A DNA stretch of 64,000 bases from positions 5,662,607 through 5,726,606 of the forward strand of contig CM077834.1 of the NCBI GenBank assembly GCA_039720395.1. Reading direction: 5' to 3'. The notes under the pieces are model-generated. The model was not told where the DNA came from. It worked only from the letters and a program-made list of their open reading frames with translations, and searched no databases. The position numbers and the translations under genes were made by a program. The stretch is from Liquidambar formosana (lineage: Eukaryota; Streptophyta; Magnoliopsida; Saxifragales; Altingiaceae). Shown piece by piece: positions 1 through 13,084 of the stretch. The stretch's first letter is position 1. Each line of letters begins with the position of its first letter.

Positions 1-1438
1 CACTAACCTCGTTTGTTTGAGAGAAAAATATCAGCGAAGCAGCGAGCCCGGGAAATATATGTTTGGCCACAACCTTGCTTGCATGATGGTGTTCGAAAGA
101 GCAGCACTTCAACATAATTTTTCCTGGCAACCCCCTTACAGGGGCAGAGAACAGAATTTCATTGGAAAAATTATGTACATGAAACAAGGGACAGAATATA
201 TTTTTCACAAAAAATGTTGCCTTGCTAAAATAGCAAAGCAGATGGTGAATGGCCTAATAGAGCTTTAAGGTAAGATTTTCTGCAACTCCTCTTAACTTGA
301 GAGAGAAATTAGAAAAAGGGGTGAAAAGTGAGAAATGGGCAAGAAGAATAAGAAAAAGAAAATTCTATGAACTTCAATAAAAGATGAGTGGGGAGTAGGT
401 TTATATTGAATCTGAATTATGTGTAAAACTGTGAGAATAAGATGGGGGCCTGACAATCAATATGACCCACCTCAAAGACCCAATGCAACAAAATTATGAC
501 GATTAGTTCAATCTGGGTCAGCCATTTTTGCTCCGATACATTTGAAAATAAAAAATATCTCGAAATATTGGAAAAAAATTTCTCTAAGATGGTTCAGAAT
601 TATCAGATCAATTACTTGAATCATCAATCAATTTTCGAAATAATCCTACAACATTGCACACCTGCCACGAGTTATTGAAGAACTCTGAAATGATGTTTAG
701 CTATCATACAGTGCTCTATGCACATTGTCTCCCAACCATAGAATTTCTAGACATCTCTAAATCACTTAAACTCTGTAATCATGTATGCCCAAACTCCATT
801 TGGTTTTCGGGAATGATTGAGGGAAAGGAAAGGAAAGGAAAGGAAAATGGTTAATATTTTTTTATCAGCATTTTAGAGTATTTTTCCTTTCCTTTTCCCT
901 CATTCTTTCTGAGAACCAAATAAAGTGAGAAAGTATGAGAGGAAAGACAAAAAGAACATAAACAAAAAGGGCTTCCTTTCTATAGCATTATCAGGCATTT
1001 TCCTTCCTTTTCTCTCATTCATTCCAGGAACCAAATGGAGTGACAAATGGAAAAACTTGCAATCAGTTCACACTTCACCGCGCACACTCAAATTTGTCAT
1101 ACCAATTGGCAGGATATTAAGTACCTGGGAAAGAAAATTTAAAGTCTTTATTTCACATAACGCTCCTTTTGATTGCCGAGAAATCGCATGAAAAAATGGC
1201 AAGAAAACTTGGAATCTTAAAAGCAGCCACTTCCATCCCCAAACTGTTGTAAAAAAATTCCAAGCATTTTCAGTCGTTGGTTTCCCATGTTTTCTCAGCA
1301 ATCAAACGGAGCAAAATAGAAATTCAACTCAATTGAAGTCAATAATTCATGAGAAAATGCAGAGAAACTCCACGAAAATTGGGAAAAAAAAATAAAAAAA
1401 TCAAATTTGCGTACAAATGCATGAAATAATTCATATAA

Positions 1439-1471
<33 letters not shown>

Positions 1472-1499
1472 GAGATACATACATGGAGATTTAAGGAGG
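1..1499. other. Intergenic, no supported gene; two inverted repeats
   Basis: I see no convincing coding exon here. Two inverted repeats stand out. Near 793-833 the sequence starts ACTCCATTTGGTT, and its complement returns at about 1002-1041, so the interval could be a ~250-bp foldback element. A third related arm sits near 888-925. A second pair, GATTGCCGAGAAA near 1172 and its complement near 1293-1316, encloses ~150 bp. No clear target-site duplication was found for either. An (AT)n/(AC)n tract occupies about 1440-1470. Confidence 0.4.
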
Positions 1500-1605
1500 T
1501 TATGGTACCTAGGGATAGGGGGAGAAGAAGAATGAAGGAGAACCGGTGATGCTTGAATTTGTATCATTTTGTCTTCTTCCGTATGCTTCAGAGTCTCCAC
1601 AATGC

Positions 1606-1651
<46 letters not shown>

Positions 1652-1760
1652 GTATGTGCATAAAAGAAAGAAGTCCCCTTTCCCGGGATGGAAGAACAAC
1701 CAGCGAGCAAGGGTCACTTCAATCTCTACCGTTCAGCTCTCCTAGCACCTGGAAACACCG
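1500..1760 (-). other. Possible 5' leader of a minus-strand gene (weak)
   Basis: On the minus strand this stretch has a GA-rich, leader-like composition, including a (GA)n tract at about 1607-1635. A short open frame could start at an ATG near 1567 (MIQIQASPVL...) and meets a GT-containing donor-like site near 1512. I found no continuing exons between here and position 1, so this may be chance. It is listed only because the composition resembles a plant 5' UTR. Confidence 0.15.
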
Positions 1761-1764
1761 ACGC

Positions 1765-2345
1765 TCCAAAAACTTTGGAAACGAAGTGTCCGATATCGGA
1801 CACGACACTTGCCTGACGTACTATTTTCGTGTCCGGTAAGTGTTCATAAGTTTTTTATTTTTTTCTTAACCGATACGGTTAATTATTTTTTTCTTAACCG
1901 ATACGGTTAAGACATGGTTTCGACACTTAGTCAACATGTGTAGGACACTCCTATAATATAATAGGGAAGTCCTTTTACGTATTTTGATAATTAAAATTAG
2001 ATAATAGATAATAAATTTAATCTTTGATGTTTTGTATGGAAAATGGAGCAATACTCGAAATTAAATTTCATTGTTACAACTTAATAACTCATTATGACTT
2101 AAAGAGTTGCGGATGTTTTTCTTGTTTATATAATTATGGAGTATATCTTTTATTTCCTCTTATATTTTAATTCTTTTTATAGGTATAATGGAACTATCAA
2201 TTATATATATATATATAAATTATAAATATTTATTTATTTATTACCGTATTCCTAACGTATTGTGTCTTAGTTTTTTTAAAATTTGCCGTATTGGTATGTC
2301 AGTACTGTGTCATTCTTATATCCCGTATTAATGTCCATGCTTCTT
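1765..2345. repeat. Unclassified repeat-like segment with GTGTCC palindrome
   Basis: The segment opens with the palindrome GTGTCCGATATCGGACAC (about 1787-1804). It has a direct repeat of about 26 bp containing TTAACCGATACGGTTAA (about 1866-1910), itself palindromic. Further CCGTATT/TGTGTC motifs follow up to about 2335. It resembles dispersed plant repeats in style, but no terminal repeats or target-site duplication were found, so class and exact limits are unknown. Confidence 0.35.
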
Positions 2346-3209
2346 AGCATAGCACTTGGTAGAAGAAATGTTCTAATCGACGTCGTTGTAAAATCTTGGG
2401 AGGAATTATCTCATCATTCAGCAGACCACGTGGCGTGCTGGTGTAGGTGTAGAGAGCCATGTTGCACTTTTACTGGTGATTAAAATTTTTAAAATTTAGC
2501 CTCCTGTGTTTTTTTAGTTTGGGCCCTTTTGGGACTTTCTAGTTTCTAGTTTGGTTGACATGTTTGCAATAATATATGACCTCAATGAATTATTGGTCAT
2601 ACACACCACAGCCATTTGTTGCGTCTAATAAAAGGCTGAGTGGAGTTGGCCCTCGGAGATGCCAACCCAGAACCAACCCATTTACAAATAATTTATTTAT
2701 TTTTCTTTAATTTAATTTTCTTTCAGACATTTTTATAATTATTATTATTTTGAAGATATTTTCAAACCCTTTAAAATTATTTTCCAAAAAACAAACGGAT
2801 TGGCAGATTGATCTCAGTATTAACTGGCCAACTAAATCAGGAACATTAGGAAACAACCATTTCTCTGGTTGACTCAACCAATGATTTGTGACCAAGCAAA
2901 ACTAAAACCTTTCTCATTTAATCTAATAATTTCTGCCATTCAATGAATTAAAATATCTATTTTATATAAATTAATGGGTCATGAAACAAGTAACATCCAA
3001 AATTTTAGGCACACCCCCATGAAATAGGGATTCAGAACTTCCTTGCCCTTTTTTGGCCCACCTTTAAAAGACACAACTAAACAGCCAAAAAAATATAAAT
3101 ACATACATCACATTAAATTTATTAAAAAAAAATTTAAAAAATTAAAAAACTATACTTAGTCATTAAACATCTTTTCAATAAAATGAATAGCTTTTTAATT
3201 GATCAGTAA
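2346..3209. other. Intergenic, 3' flank of the Nepro-family gene
   Basis: AT-rich sequence without a supported gene. The part next to 3209 should contain the 3' UTR of the minus-strand Nepro-family gene, but the polyadenylation site could not be fixed. Confidence 0.4.
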
Positions 3210-4195
3210 TCAGAAGAGACTATCCTTCAGATTTCCACCAGTGAGCAAACTGAAAAATGGATCTTTCTTGTCATCACTTTCATCTTCAATTTTCCTGAAA
3301 TGAAAATCCGTCACATTTGTGTTCGATGGAGCTGGTCTTTTCACCGAGACGAATGCGACTTTACCCCTTGATCCAGATTTAAGATTCAAAGGATTTGGAC
3401 TCTCAGATGATTTTGAGCTTGCAACCAAGCCACCTTCAGGGGGAAAATTCTTGCTGGGGGATCCTGCAATGCCTGAACAATCTCCAACATTCCTACAGCC
3501 TTCAATCTTACAATCATCACTCTCAACAGAGAGGCCTGCGACCATATCAGTGGTATCTTCCGTAACACAGCTTGGACCTTCTTTGGCGGTGTGCTCTGCA
3601 TCAGTCTCCCGGGAACCAAGTTCATCAACTATAAAAGAGAGAAATTTAAAATGAATTGGCAAAAAAATAACAGCACCAATATCCCATTAACCAGAAGGAG
3701 CCAAAGGTCAGAAAGCCACAGAGCAAATGATAAGGAGAAGAGCAAGCCATGGTAATTGTGTAGCGTGAACCAACGTATTTATTAGGTCCCTGAACACATG
3801 GAAACACAGCTGACATTCCAACTGAGGAGCCCTGCCTCGAAAATTTCCCAAGCAGAGAAACCCAAGTGCGAACTTATAACCATTTGATATACAGAATTAG
3901 TTAGGGTCGTTTCACAACATTTTAGACCCTTCACATGGCAAGCTCGAGCACTTGTATAGAAAAGGATCATTCTAAAGAAAAAAAGGATGCAATATATGGT
4001 AAGATTATCCAATTGAGTCACAATTTAAGCCACTAAACATCTCTGGTCATGTATAGTAGAGACAACAAACACCGCAAAGATAAACAATGTAGGCAGAAAT
4101 ATCAACCATATTACAAGAAGATAAATCGAATGGAAAGATAAAAACGAGATAAATGAGTGAACATGAACATCCTTGTTCTAAAGGAAGAGTATAAA

Positions 4196-4250
<55 letters not shown>

Positions 4251-7137
4251 ATCCGTCTTGAAACTTAAAGCTGAAACTGATTTCTCCAGAATAAAAAAGG
4301 AGCGAGAGAGGGAGGAGAAAAAGAAGACAAACAATATTGATATTCTAACCTCCAAGAAAAGCATCGATACTTTGATAGTGTACGGCTGAAGATCCTAAAG
4401 GAACATCTCCTCCATGATCCCCATCTTGATTTTTAATCTCATTCTTGTGCATCCTCTCTAGTAAAACAAACTTATCTGTTTCCCATAAACACTCTAGAGT
4501 GACAACTTCCTCATTTGTTGGGTAATACTCCCTATAGACCTGCATTAATTGTATGGAAAGTTGGAAAGTGAAGGGTGAAAACCAACTACCAAGCAAAACA
4601 GCAGGGAGACATAAGAATTTGACCAGAAGAATTTCCTTAATATATGGAGGGCAGACTGACCTCAATCCCTTCTTGAAATATTTTTACAGATTGCTTCTTT
4701 TGGGAGAGAGAAGAAACTATGTTGAATACTGAAATGACATCAAGTAATATCTGTCAAACAAAAACAACCAGAAGTTAAATTGAAAAGTGAACCTAAATTT
4801 CCTGCCACTGGCAACTAAAAACATTATATAATTTTGACGGTCTAAGAAATTAATTGAAGATATAACCGAACTTTTAACAATGCAAAAGTCCCTGGGGTCA
4901 CAAGCAAAACACCAACCTTTCAAACAAGGCTATTTATTAGATGGGCCACATCTCTATCCTGTGTAACAATGACAGTATTACTCCGGTCTTTTTGCTGAGT
5001 TGGATACCTCGGATCCATGTCCAATACTGGCACCCACATCTATTTTTTTCCTTTTTCTTTTTTCTTTTCTTGATAATGGCACCAACATCTTTGTCCATAG
5101 TTATATCACATTTTATTTTCTAAATGCCATCGTATACTCTATATCCATGTTAGACACCCATGTCATTGACATGTACATAAACATCCAACTTTCACCTTTT
5201 AGGGATGTGGGTATCTATGGAACAGATCATCAGTTAGACTGAGCTCATATGCCAATTTATACAACTTGAAAGATATTTTAAAATTTTAACTCTAAGAACG
5301 TCTTAGAAGACTAAATGGAACTTACTTGTTGAACCAAAACTCGAAGGCGAGCAAGCAGAGCCAAAATTGTCAAAGAAAATCCCATGAAAAATGATCGAGC
5401 AAGCAACGTAGATATCTCACTGTATAATAGTTAAGGAAAGAGTCATGATAGAATAAAAAGGACCTGGCATAGCCCTTACACAGGTGTGTCAATAATTTGC
5501 TAATTCAGAAATCATAAACCAAATTTATCAAATCATCCAAGACATTACAAGACCCATAAACTCCCTTTTTTTTTTTTTTTTAATGGTTACATTGGAGGGG
5601 GTTCAACCCTTGGACCCTAAAATCTACCCACACCCCAACCCTACCTAGGTACCACTAGGCCATGACGGCCGGTGGTAGACCCATCAACGCTCAAGATTAC
5701 TTTTACGTCTTGTGAAAAATACAAGTGCAATGGACGTAGTTGCACATTTAACCAACAAACTAAGGATACGTAGCTGCCTTCAACATCGGTTCAACCATCT
5801 GCAACAAAAATAAAAATAATATAGTAAAGTAGGTAACCAAGGCTCCACCTAAAGAGTTTTCCCTTTGGATTTAGCATATATCATAAACATATTGATCCAA
5901 ATATCCAATACAGTTTTCTGCCTGTATTAATAAATTTCCAATGATACAGCATTTTTGCATTCACAAAAGTTCCGCTTCCACCTAAAGAGCCATTTTTAAA
6001 AAGGTTTCTAAAGACTTATCCCTAGAATGCTTAATCTGCATGACAACAAAGTGCAAACCATCATAGAGAAGATCAACTAGTTGAACTTCACAAACTGATA
6101 AAGACCACATCTGTATATCAGTAGATAGAAACAAGAGATTTTCATTTTAATAAACAAATAAACACTAGCACGATTGAATAGGTCTTCAAAGTACAATTGC
6201 ATCTACTTATAAGAGAACTGTAGCATAGTCCACTCAGCTGATTATGGAAATGGCATCCCTCCTTTGGGAACTACGAGGGGACTGTGAAAGGAGTTGGTGG
6301 CTTGGCACACGAAGTTCCATTTGGGAGTGGTAAAACCACAACACCCATGTTATCCAGGAAGAGGAAGAGACCCTAGCAAGATTGTACCCTAATGATAAAA
6401 TGCCACAATAACTCAGGAGATTTCTTCTTTTTGATCCCCATCTTGTGTTTCCATTCTTGTCTTCCTAACAACACTTGAATCATGACATTTTGGTCTGTCA
6501 CACTTGTTCAGAGAAGGCTACTTTTGCAGTTCTGTTGTTGTGTCCTTACTCAGTACAAGGGGGGGAAAGGGGGAAAAAAGGGGAAAAAAATGAAGCTCAA
6601 ATGGGAAGCATGGTGGGTAATTAAAGATGCACATAGATGAGTAGGAGAGACCCCAACAAAATGCCTCCATGCCACATGGTTCTAAAGAATTAATAATTCT
6701 AAGGGAAAAGTGTGAAATCTAATTAGGCATCGCATCAACTTCTACTTCAATAATTTGAATACTAAAGGAAAAGAAAAATTCTGTTCCTGATGTATCAAAG
6801 TGACCTTGATCTTATTAAATAAAATATAGATGAGAACCATAATAGCTGCAGTTAGATAATAGAAGCAAAAAGAGGAACTATGAGAGAAAACAAAGACCAC
6901 ACCTGCGATAGTAGGCGTGCAACTCCCAAAAGTCGTTCCATAAAATTATATTTGCCACCGTCACATTTTCTCTTTTTTAAACTGTGACAAAATAAACAAA
7001 TACTTAATACACACAAAAACTTATTGAAGTTTTCCAGTAGCAGGGTACATAATTAGATATCTCAACATGGATGAATATCCCAATCAATTGCTAAATAATT
7101 ACAAGGGAAAGAATAGGGGATAAAGATTAGAAATCTA

Positions 7138-7173
<36 letters not shown>

Positions 7174-8751
7174 TTTTTTTACTTTTTTTTTTTTGGTTGA
7201 GAAATCTAGTTAGAAAGTCAAAGTTATCCCCACCCCCTGCGCACGCGCGCGCGCGCGTTAACCCCCCCTCCCTCTCCTCTTCTATCCACCCCTATTTAAG
7301 CTATTGTCCATAACAATACATAACAAAGGACATGAGCCACATGACACTTACCAAATATCTGTCTATCTATCTAGATAATAAAAATCTAAGAAACTGACAT
7401 GATAAATTAATGGCCATACTAGCAGATAGCAATGCATAAGTGATTCTTGAAAAAACCATGTTAAATATATAACTGAAGACAGCCTCTAGCCCAATCTACC
7501 TTCAATTATAAAGCCTGAGTCTTTGTTATCTACACTTTATAAAACTAGAGTTTCCTTCAGCATGATCAGCACAACAAAGAAGCCTTTAACTATTTCCTTC
7601 CTTTCCTCCACCCAAAACTTCATCTAAAGCAGGCTAGTGAACAGTGAATACCATAACTTTTTTGAATCAATCGTCACTTCTCCTAATCTATCTATCCTGG
7701 GTCAATGCTCTCTAATTTAAGAATCCTTACATCAGTTGTTCACATTTTACGTGAAGGTGCAACTATTCTCATCCAAAACCACCACAAAGAACAAAAACAG
7801 AAACTCAATAGTCTCATGCATGCACCAATGAAGACGTAATTTTCACACTTCAAAAGCAAATAAATGCGAACATGTTTTTAGGTCTTCATAAAGGAGTTGA
7901 CATGCAAATCAAGTAAAAGTAGCTATAAGTTCCCTACAAATCATAAGTTCCAGTCTTCCTTGATAGGATGCCATTCAAGTTTTCTTCACTACAAATAGGT
8001 TTAGACTTATTCAATCTCTCTATTTCCCCTTTTGACCCTTTTTTTAGCTGAACACCATAGCTATGCATGTCCACAATATATTGCTATAAAGTGAGTGCTC
8101 TAGTATGCAGGCATTCTTAATCTTTCATTTTATAATGTCTATAGTAAATCTGTCCTATATATATATATATATATATATCCTAGTTATGGGCACTACACAT
8201 TGAGATACAAGTTTCATTAAAGGGTTTGTGTAATCTTCAAAACATTCCAAAATCATTAACCAAACATATTAGCAGAAAGAAAATAAAATAAAATAAAAAG
8301 CAGGATAGGGAAATAGGGAATTTTACCTTTCTAAAAGATGCACCTTTTGTTTAGGTTTCATTCCATTGATAACTTGAAAGCAAGAACCCAAAATCTCCTC
8401 CAAATGAGCTGACTCCAAAAGTCTCAAATCTCTCCTAACCTAACATCACAAATAGGTGTGATAAACTAGATACACTTGCAAGTGTATGCATATCTACCTT
8501 TCTTTTCTTTTCTTTTTTACTTGCTAAGGGTTGTATGCATACCTACCTACATGTATACATACATATGTGTGTGTCCAGATAAAGTTTAACAAGAATATAA
8601 ATGATACCTTTGAAAGGTGTTGAAAATACGAGCATCGACGATGCTGATTCTTGTTTTTGTACACAAGTCTGTCAAGGATGCCATATTCTGCTTGGAGGTG
8701 ACTGAGGAAAGACTTCAATCTCTCCTCAAGAATTTCAACTTCTGAATCCAT
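3210..8751 (-). CDS. Nepro (DUF4477) family nuclear protein, 8 coding exons
   Basis: Eight minus-strand exons join in frame: 8608-8751, 8327-8439, 6903-6981, 5770-5798, 5326-5419, 4661-4750, 4350-4539 and 3210-3628. They total 1158 nt, or 385 residues. All seven introns are GT-AG and the phases agree exactly. The N-terminus (MDSEVEILEERLKSFLSHLQ) and the following RKCDGGKYNFMERLLG and MVEPMLKAATEIS segments match the plant Nepro/DUF4477 pattern. The N-terminal ~260 residues are helical and conserved in style. The tail is acidic and Ser-rich, with a basic stretch (SGSRGKVAFVSVKRPA), and ends GGNLKDSLF. Animal NEPRO is nucleolar and has been linked to RNase MRP/Rmp1-like roles; for the plant protein that is inference. 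Intron 4 holds a SINE. A non-coding leader exon near 12.0 kb is likely. The family assignment comes from recall of conserved motifs. Confidence 0.82.
5566..5676 (-). mobile_element. tRNA-derived SINE with target-site duplication
   Basis: Read on the minus strand, a ~111-bp unit begins ACCACCGGCCGTCATGG. It has an A-box-like GGCCTAGTGGT and a B-box-like GGGTTGAACCC, and ends in a long poly(A) tract (poly T at about 5566-5581). It is flanked by near-identical 16-bp direct repeats at 5550-5565 and 5677-5692, which share AGACCCAT and differ at a few positions. Internal pol III boxes, an A tail and a TSD are the standard SINE signature. It lies in intron 4 of the Nepro-family gene, which runs in the same orientation. 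Confidence 0.75.
7140..7258. repeat. (CT)n and (GC)n microsatellites
   Basis: An uninterrupted (CT)n tract at about 7140-7171 is followed by T-rich sequence and a short alternating GC run at about 7243-7257. Both lie in intron 2 of the Nepro-family gene. A separate (AT)n(AC)n tract lies at about 4197-4246 in its last intron. Confidence 0.85.
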
Positions 8752-9197
8752 CTACTGAATATTATTTATATAAAAAGGAATGTCTTGATAAACAAGAACA
8801 AACAAAGCAAGAATGGAAGGACCTGTTTCAGAGAGAGAGAGAGATTTCAGCAAGACGAAGGGAGTAATGAGCAAGTACACTGTATAATAATTCAAAATAT
8901 GTTAAATAAGGAAGGATATTATTATTACTATTCTTATTATTTTTTTTATTTTTGGTTTAAAAACAAAGGAGCAAGTTAGAAATAGAATAAATGACATCAT
9001 TTTGATAGGTTAAATAAATGAGCTTTTTACATGACATTGCCTTGATACCATCAAGTAAAATGATTCTTGTCCTTCAAAATGCCATGTTTGGCTATGTCTC
9101 TTCAAAACACACCATTATTGCTCATGTTCCCTATACCCATGCCTCGAAATGCACCATAGATGCCTTGCACCTTCTTTGCCCTGACTTCTCACAATCT

Positions 9198-9243
<46 letters not shown>

Positions 9244-9483
9244 AAGCTCTCGTTTTCAAAAACGAACATGCTTCTCTCATTTTCAAAAACGAACATGCTC
9301 CTTTGACTACCACTTTTACCATCTTTGGTGTATCACCTGATGTGGCAATGAGACATGACAATGCCACGTTGGCATATTGACATGTCAGCCCAAAACAAAA
9401 GATAAATAATAGAAAAGAAGGAAAAAAAAAAACCCTTTAAACCTTCCTGCTGCGCCATATATTTCCATTCCAACAGACTCTAA

Positions 9484-9840
9484 GGCTGCGTTTGGTTTGA
9501 GGGAATGGAATGGAATGGAATGAGAGTGGGAATGGAATGGAATGAGAATGGGAATAGGAATGGAATGAGAATGGATATTCCATCCCAATGTTTGGTAAGG
9601 GGTGGGAATCGAATGAAAAAGGACCCATTTTTAATGATTTTTACTCCTTGAAAAGTGGAAATAGCCATTCCTTTTGGTTTGGGAAGGAATGGCTATTCCC
9701 TCATTGTAGGAAATCCCTACAATCCCTATAATGAGGGAATAGCCATTCCTTTCCCTTGTGCAACCAAACACTCACTTTTTTTTTAGAGAATGGAATCACA
9801 ATTTCATTCCCTCCCTCATTCCCTCATAACAAACATAGCC
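9484..9840. mobile_element. Tourist/PIF-Harbinger-like MITE, 357 bp
   Basis: The ends are imperfect inverted repeats: GGCTGCGTTTGGTTTGAGGG on the left, and GGCTATGTTTGTTATGAGGG as the complement of the right end. Flanking trinucleotides are TAA (9481-9483) and TGA (9841-9843), one mismatch from the TWA duplication expected for PIF/Harbinger elements. The interior is rich in GGAATGGAATGG-type motifs in both orientations. No coding sequence is present, so it is a non-autonomous element. Confidence 0.6.
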
Positions 9841-9941
9841 TGAGAATAGAAGAATAGGTGTAAAACTGCAGATATTTACATTGTCAAAGGGTCACTGGTA
9901 ATAACAACAACAGTGGCTACCCCAGCGACCATACCTGCCAC

Positions 9942-11491
9942 TAGGCCTGGCAATCTAGGGTGGCTTGGGTGGTTTGGGTTGAGGCATAAATGGGTTGGGT
10001 TGAGTCATTAATGGGTTATGTAATTTGTGCCATTAATGGGTTGGGTTATGCCCAACCCAATTATCGTGCATACCCAAAACCAACCCATAGCTGACCTAAT
10101 TATGATCTAACCCAGATTTAAACCCAACCCAAATCCTAACCCGATCCATTTTCTGACCCGATCTGTTTTGTGCCCTAGGTTTTTTATTTTATTTATTTAT
10201 TATTATTTTATTTTTTACGCTCTCTCTCTTCCCTCAACATTCTCATGATTGTGGTAGATGAAAATTAAATTTTAAAAAAATAAAATAAAAGAATTGTTGT
10301 ACAAATTGATCTTCATAATCGGATCCATAAAAATAAAATACAAATATATTAAAAAAAAAAGGCAGCCATCATCACAATTCATGGTGAAAATTTGAAGTGT
10401 GTTACTTCATTGAATCCTTATGACTATTAGCTGTAGTAATGCAACAACAAACCCACCACCCCCCTGTCAATGGATCCCATTCTGCATCATAGATTTGATC
10501 CTTTGAATTATACGCAAAATGCAACAAAGCCATTCCGAGTGGCATAAACACACCCACATAAACAAAAGATAAAAGAAGCAACAGAAAAGTCCACCATTTC
10601 AGTGGCATAAAAATTCAACACGGCAGAAATTTAATACACAGTCCCCTTAGTTTTCTGGGCAACCAAAAATGAAAAAAAAAACCTTCCTCCTTCTTTTCCT
10701 TGGTTTTCTGGGCAACCAAACAGAGGGTTAAGAGTCAAGACTCTTTTCTAAGTTTATTTATTTTTGGAAATTGCCGAAGCTCTGTCTATGGAAACAAAAA
10801 TACATAAATGGGGAGGAAATATGATTAAGAAAGACGCATAAATGATAGTGACAATTACAGAAGATGGAAAATCATAAAGGATGGTGAGAGAGAGAGAGAG
10901 AGGGAATTACACCTTTATGAGGGGAATAGAGAAAATTTCTGAAATACTGAAGCTGAGCTGCGTTTTGAGAATCACTTCCTTGCAAATCAAAGCCAATACC
11001 CAATAATGGAATATATAATTCAACTCTAGACGGCGAAAGTAAAAACTGATTGGCTTTCTCGCCGGAGAGTACCGACACACTACACCTCACCGCTTGGCTT
11101 TCTCGCTTGAAAGAAAAAACCCCTTTTGTTCTCTACTATTTTTGAGGAGACAGTGGGGTGGGTGAGGTTTCAGACTGGTTAGGTTGGATCCATCTCTCTT
11201 TCTCTCTCCGGAAATGGAATGCCCCTCTTCGATGGTCTTGCCGCCGCCGATGGTCTTTTCTTCGCGTAGAGAATGGAAGCTGGAGCCTGGAGGCAGGAGA
11301 ATGGAAAATCGCCCCAAGGACCTAAGCTTCCCAACGGGTCCGGTCAAGTAACCCATAACCAACCCATTTATAGCCGGGTTTCTTTGGGGTAATCCATTAA
11401 CAACCCGTTTAAAAATTTTATAAACCCAAACCCATTTATTACGGGTGGATTTGAGCGGGTTCATGGATTTGCGTTTGAATTGCCAGGCCTA
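9942..11491. mobile_element. hAT-like non-autonomous transposon, 1550 bp
   Basis: A perfect 13-bp terminal inverted repeat, TAGGCCTGGCAAT, is present at both ends. Flanking 8-bp direct repeats are CCTGCCAC (9934-9941) and CCTGCCGC (11492-11499), differing at one base. An 8-bp TSD and TAGG-type ends fit the hAT superfamily. Subterminal regions carry many GGGTTGGG/AACCC motifs in opposite orientations, typical of transposase-binding arrays. No hAT transposase or dimerisation domain is encoded. The interior (about 10390-11170) has gene-like composition on the minus strand, with an open segment ending at a donor-like CATAAAG/GTGTAA near 10907, and may be captured host sequence. Confidence 0.8.
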
Positions 11492-11998
11492 CCTGCCGCA
11501 TAATCCTTGTAACTGAAAGTGGAAGTTTTCCCCATCTCTTTTTCATTCGAAAACGCCCTCTTTCTCTCTCTCTCTCTCTCACACACCCATCCCCACTAAA
11601 ACCAAGCACAGAAGTCACAACCAAAAGCCCAAACCGATCATAAAATACATCATCCCCATCATCAACAACAACAGGTATACAAATACGTAATATGAATATA
11701 TATAGAAACACACACATGTAGAGAGAGATGAGATGGAACAACACCTACTCAATCCAAGTCAATGCTATTGAAACTTGATTAAATTTTCTTCTGATCCAAA
11801 CAAACTAAATAAATAAATTCAACGTGAATGTGATTGATATTCCGACAAAAAACCATTAAATTTCATTCGAAAAATTTTTCAGACAGGTGGTGGGCACTGT
11901 AACTAACCATACTGAAAACAGAACACAATGCAGGGGAAAAAAACAGAGAGCCCAAAATTAAACCCCAAAAGAAAACCTAAATCCATGCAACACCTTAC
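11492..11998. other. Non-coding stretch between hAT-like element and leader exon
   Basis: This holds a (CT)n tract near 11560-11580 and AT-rich sequence. Nothing coding was recognised. If the leader-exon model is right, this is the 5' part of the first intron of the Nepro-family gene. Confidence 0.35.
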
Positions 11999-12120
11999 CT
12001 CAAAAGAGCTCTAGAGATGGAGAGAAATCGGCACTCCAAGGTTCAGGTCGTCACCGCGGAAGAGAGAGGGATGGAAGACTGTAGAGTGTGGAGAGAGGCG
12101 GAGAGAGATGGAGAGTGAAT
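11999..12120 (-). other. Candidate untranslated leader exon of the Nepro-family gene
   Basis: On the minus strand the segment is GA-rich leader sequence ending at GAG/GTAAGG, a near-consensus plant donor. It lacks a convincing open frame. It is the only strong candidate transcription start region upstream of the Nepro-family start codon. The upstream limit is a guess; no clear TATA box was identified. Confidence 0.4.
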
Positions 12121-12580
12121 GGAGACGCCCTGGTTCGTGGTCGGAAGAGGCACGTCCCAGTTTAATTTCGGAATACAAAGAAGGGAAGCGCTCGCCATTT
12201 GCGGCCCAAGCCCAGACAAAATGAGTAGAACATTTCCCTTCAGCCTAATTAATCAGAGCCCCCAACAGGGGTCCTTCGAAAGCTCAACTATAAGGTTTAT
12301 TTCTAAACCATTGGCTCAATTCTGTCTGTATCACAAAGCTTAGCCCACTTTATCCAAAGGTTGAGGTCGATGCATTTTAGTATTTTTTATTTTTTATTTG
12401 CCAAACGAAGGGTTTCCCAAACTAGTAGGTCACTAATCTCCTCATGATGCGTAAATCACTTGCAAGTTTGTGCATTTGATATTAAGGAAGTAGAGACTCG
12501 AATTTGGAACTACGATTCCTGAGCCACGAGTGATGCCCCAATCTTAGCCCACTTTATCCAAATATATATATATATATATA

Positions 12581-12757
12581 TAGAGGTGATCCCATTAGCA
12601 CGTGCTGATATAAGATACATCAGCACTATGCATTGGGGGTACAACCCCTTGCATTGATTCAATACACCTCACATCCCACTAATGCACAAGGTACAACTCC
12701 CAATGCAGGTTTTGATATAAGTTATATCAGCACGTGCTTACCTAATCATCATCCTAT
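12581..12757. mobile_element. Foldback MITE, about 175 bp
   Basis: The two arms are inverted copies: GCACGTGCTGATATAA near 12599-12614 and its complement near 12716-12737. A second matching block, GCATTGGG...GTACAAC, extends the pairing further inside. The unit is inserted in TA-rich sequence, so a TA or TATA duplication cannot be told from the surrounding (TA)n. No coding potential. Superfamily is uncertain. Confidence 0.55.
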
Positions 12758-12982
12758 ATATATATATTTCTTTTTTGCTACAAAGCACTCCCTAATCCAC
12801 TATAGTTTGAAGTGATGTCTCTATGTCCCCTTTGAAATAATGGAAGGAGTAAAATCAATGACAAAGGATCTATCCATGGGTAATTAAGGGGGTGAAGCAT
12901 GATTTTCAACTATAGGTGGTGAAGTGAAAGTATGCCCAACTTGAAGAGGGGGGTATAAAGGGTAATGTCCCATAATACAAAT

Positions 12983-13084
12983 GGGATGCTATTGGCACTC
13001 CAAAAAATGCCTCTTACATTTCACTTTACTTTCACATTTAAAAGTGCAAGAAGCCTTTTTTTTGGAGTACTAATAGCGTTCTCC
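12983..13084. mobile_element. Small foldback MITE, about 100 bp
   Basis: The left arm GGGATGCTATTGGCACTCC pairs imperfectly with the complement of the right arm, which contains GGAGTACTAATAGCG, followed inward by A/T runs. The hairpin is about 100 bp and non-coding. No clear duplication of flanking bases was identified. Confidence 0.4.

Larger units (their letters stand above)
8755..11998 (-). other. Probable 5'-UTR intron of the Nepro-family gene
   Basis: On the minus strand a strong donor (GAG/GTAAGG) sits at 11998-11997. A pyrimidine-poor but usable acceptor (ATATTCAG) lies at 8756-8755, three bases before the start codon at 8751. This would join a GA-rich leader at about 11999-12120 to coding exon 1 across 3.2 kb. 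The interval contains a (CA)n tract at 9201-9237, a Tourist-like MITE and a hAT-like element. No competing gene was found inside. The splice signals are visible; their use is inferred. Confidence 0.45.
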